DNA of 64,000 nucleotides from Lentibacillus kapialis (GTDB lineage: Bacteria > Bacillota > Bacilli > Bacillales > Amphibacillaceae). The notes under the pieces are model-generated. The model was not told the origin of the DNA, ran no database searches, and saw only the letters and a list, made by a program, of their open reading frames with translations. The position numbers and the translations under genes were made by a program. Below are positions 62,407 to 64,000 of this stretch, in pieces. Where the stretch lies: NCBI RefSeq assembly GCF_014646635.1, contig NZ_BMNQ01000002.1, positions 62,264 to 126,263 on the forward strand. The letters run 5' to 3'. Within the stretch, counting starts at the first letter, position 1. The number at the start of each line of letters is the position of its first letter.

Positions 62407-62595
62407 ATGGCGCGTTATTATCGATACAGGCTGCCGCCTTGGGCACGAAACTGTATTACTGTCATTGAAAAAGTGACCCTGCCGATACTCATTTTTCAAT
62501 TAATACGTACACTTCTATTTCCGACATCCCTGGATGTATTTTTGCTTGGAGCATTCACAGGTTTGTTTATTGCATTTTATCTGGAATGGATTTAA
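62407..62595 (+). CDS. Small two-helix membrane protein (hypothetical)
   Basis: A 62-residue protein: basic aromatic N-terminus (MARYYRYRLPPWARN), then two hydrophobic helices at about 19-37 and 42-60, ending EWI. AGAGGTGA stands seven bases before the ATG. It is divergent from valS and converges on ysxE, sharing the stop-codon bases. CATATTATA upstream (about 62367) fits the SigK -10 consensus CATAnnnTA, which with its coat-gene neighbours hints at mother-cell expression. I do not recognise the family. Confidence 0.65.
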   Translation: MARYYRYRLPPWARNCITVIEKVTLPILIFQLIRTLLFPTSLDVFLLGAFTGLFIAFYLEWI

Positions 62596-63593
62596 TCCTC
62601 ATATTTATTTTCAGAATCATCGTTTTCAATCTGCTCTGACCAGCGAAATCCGAATTCCAGGCGACGGAACGCACGTTGTAGTAGTTGAACCCGTTTAACC
62701 ATTTCCCTCTGTCCAGTATTTGAAACGTACTGTTCGATTAGCGTAATGTATTCAGCGGGATCCATTAAATAAATCGATAGCAAGTATTGTTCACTAGCGC
62801 TCAGTTGATTTTTATTTTTATATACTTTGAACAACTCTGCCAAATGCTCACTATCAGCACCATCGTATTGTGCCTGTCTTTTAAGCAAGGTTGATAAGTC
62901 AAGCACCGCATTATCATACGCCGCATCTTCCCAGTTGATAAGATAAGTATTATGGCCATGAACACAATGGGAGAGATCGGGATTCCCGTGTAGAAGACTG
63001 TAATCCCATTTTTGCTCATGTGCCAGTTCATCCTTCAGTCGTTCAATCAATTGATTCAGTGCATCCAGTACTTTCACCAGCATATGGTAGTGTGTACAAA
63101 CCTGCCATTCAAAGGGTGACATAAACCGGTTCTGTTCAAATATTTCTACAAAAGAGAGCAATTTATTCTGGCATTCAGCACAATATTTTTGGTAACGTTT
63201 GAAATCCTGAATAATAGGTTCAGTATTAATCGAAATTGATTGTTTCGTTTCTGCATGGACGTCACCGAGCATTTTATATATATTTGTAGCGACCTGCTCA
63301 TAACCGGGGGCTTTATCACCTATCCATGGGGTCAGATAATAATATAAGCCTTCCATTTTCACATATAAGCCGGATTGTTCTGTTAGATAAACCGGCAGTA
63401 TGGCTGATAAGTTATGGGCATATGCCTGATGATAAACCAGCTGCCAATCTTGAATCGTATGATCCGTTAATTTGCTTTGTTTTAGGGCATAGGAATGTTG
63501 CCCATCATTTACTATATACAGCCGTTCTGATACTTTTTTGATATAGTATGGGGAAATCCCGTATGCCCTGATTATCCTCTCAATCACCGCCAT
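62592..63593 (-). CDS. ysxE: Spore coat-associated kinase-like protein YsxE (CotS family)
   Basis: A 333-residue protein of the aminoglycoside phosphotransferase/CotS kinase-like superfamily. The lobe order is visible: SYALKQSKL (ATP-lysine region), YYYLTPWIGDKAPG hinge, HGNPDLSHCV in place of the catalytic HGDxxxxN, and LINWEDAAYDNAVLDLSTL (the metal Asp region). The catalytic Asp of HGD is Asn here, so kinase activity is doubtful. Located between valS and spoVID, as in B. subtilis. AAGGTGGTGA precedes the ATG. Confidence 0.88.
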   Translation of the reverse strand: MAVIERIIRAYGISPYYIKKVSERLYIVNDGQHSYALKQSKLTDHTIQDWQLVYHQAYAHNLSAILPVYLTEQSGLYVKMEGLYYYLTPWIGDKAPGYEQVATNIYKMLGDVHAETKQSISINTEPIIQDFKRYQKYCAECQNKLLSFVEIFEQNRFMSPFEWQVCTHYHMLVKVLDALNQLIERLKDELAHEQKWDYSLLHGNPDLSHCVHGHNTYLINWEDAAYDNAVLDLSTLLKRQAQYDGADSEHLAELFKVYKNKNQLSASEQYLLSIYLMDPAEYITLIEQYVSNTGQREMVKRVQLLQRAFRRLEFGFRWSEQIENDDSENKYED

Positions 63594-63630
63594 ACGTACC
63601 GATCACCACCTTCTGCGAAAAACACTGATA

Positions 63631-63655
63631 CCCCTTACCTCAAATAAGCAAGGGG
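63631..63655 (-). other. Hairpin between spoVID and ysxE
   Basis: CCCCTT and AAGGGG pair over 13 bases between the two genes. There is no T-run, so it is not a clear terminator; it could slow polymerase or protect the mRNA end. Confidence 0.4.
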
Positions 63656-63661
63656 CGTTTC

Positions 63662-64000
63662 CTATGAATGTTTCTTGTATGGAATATAAAGCAATTGTCC
63701 TTCTTCAATCCCCTCTTCAGTCATCCGATTTTGTTTTAGCAACTGGAGAGCGGATACTTCATAACGTTCTGCGATTCCCTCTAGTGTATCATTGTACTGT
63801 ACAATACATAATCGCATCTTAGTATACTTTTCTTCCTCGTCATTCCTGAACATATCAGCTAAATAACGAACATCCTCAGGTGCTTCCTCTGATTCCTCTG
63901 ATTCTGCAAGGCCTTCATCATGATACACGGAAAAATCGGGAGGATCCTCCGCGTTTTCAGTATATGACTCCTCCTCCACGGATTCCCCTTGCTGTGACAA
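63662..64000 (-). CDS. spoVID: Stage VI sporulation protein D, C-terminal part (cut by window edge)
   Basis: The last 112 or so codons of a frame that stays open to the window end. It has an acidic stretch (EESEEAPEDVRYLADMF) and a C-terminal LysM domain (CIVQYNDTLEGIAERYEVS to EEGQLLYIPY). SpoVID drives spore coat encasement and binds SafA; its order spoVID-ysxE-valS matches B. subtilis. The N-terminal domain lies outside the window, so completeness cannot be judged. Confidence 0.87.
   Translation of the reverse strand: MSQQGESVEEESYTENAEDPPDFSVYHDEGLAESEESEEAPEDVRYLADMFRNDEEEKYTKMRLCIVQYNDTLEGIAERYEVSALQLLKQNRMTEEGIEEGQLLYIPYKKHS

Overview
The window is a stretch of the core chromosome of a spore-forming member of the Bacillaceae with low-to-moderate GC. 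Gene order follows the Bacillus subtilis yrrS-greA to valS-spoVID region. It carries many sporulation genes (spoVB, safA, coxA, spo0B, spoIVFA/FB, spoIIB, ysxE, spoVID, rsfA). It also holds three T-box leaders, a 6S RNA and TTG/GTG starts behind strong Shine-Dalgarno sites. The acidic proteins and the dispersed repeats would fit a halotolerant genus such as Virgibacillus, Lentibacillus or Oceanobacillus, but that is inference. Almost all genes lie on the minus strand.

Layout. 1-5038: yrrS (cut by the window edge), greA, udk, trmR, mltG, a DUF1292 gene, ruvX, ireB. 5133-8163: alaS with its T-box and promoter. 8160-17772: AI-2E-family permease, small zinc ribbon, recD2, TPR protein, mnmA, iscS, cymR, then rarA and an rsfA-like gene on the plus strand. 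17857-21651: 6S RNA (minus strand) and the hisS-aspS operon behind a T-box. 21648-31768: small HTH protein, secreted SH3/amidase, dtd, relA, apt, recJ, lapA-like gene, secDF. 31815-41025: comN, spoVB, an ArsB/NhaD-type permease, a TIGR04086 membrane protein, yajC, tgt, queA, DUF2905, ruvBA, yebC. 41319-55687: coxA-like lipoprotein, nadE, safA, pheA, obg, spo0B, rpmA-prp-rplU with an L21 leader, spoIVFB/FA, minDC, mreDCB, radC, spoIIB. 55839-64000: folC, a plus-strand pair of RimK-like ATP-grasp genes, valS with T-box, a 62-residue membrane protein, ysxE and the end of spoVID.

Functional groups. tRNA charging and modification: alaS, hisS, aspS, valS, mnmA with iscS, tgt and queA, trmR, dtd. 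DNA repair and recombination: recD2, rarA, recJ, ruvAB, radC, ruvX. Cell shape and division: mreBCD, minCD, mltG. Secretion: secDF, yajC. Stringent response and purine salvage: relA, apt. Sporulation: the genes listed above, with a SigE-like promoter in front of spoIVFA.

Accessory content is small. It consists of three families of dispersed intergenic repeats and the tandem ATP-grasp pair between folC and valS. All four copies of repeat family A directly follow a Rho-independent terminator in the same orientation. Family B keeps its flanks while its hairpin arms change sequence. The ATP-grasp pair is the best candidate here for an undescribed enzymatic function. The hisS-aspS leader carries overlapping Asp (GAC) and His (CAT) codons at the probable specifier position. 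No prophage, CRISPR array, intact insertion sequence, rRNA or tRNA gene was seen.
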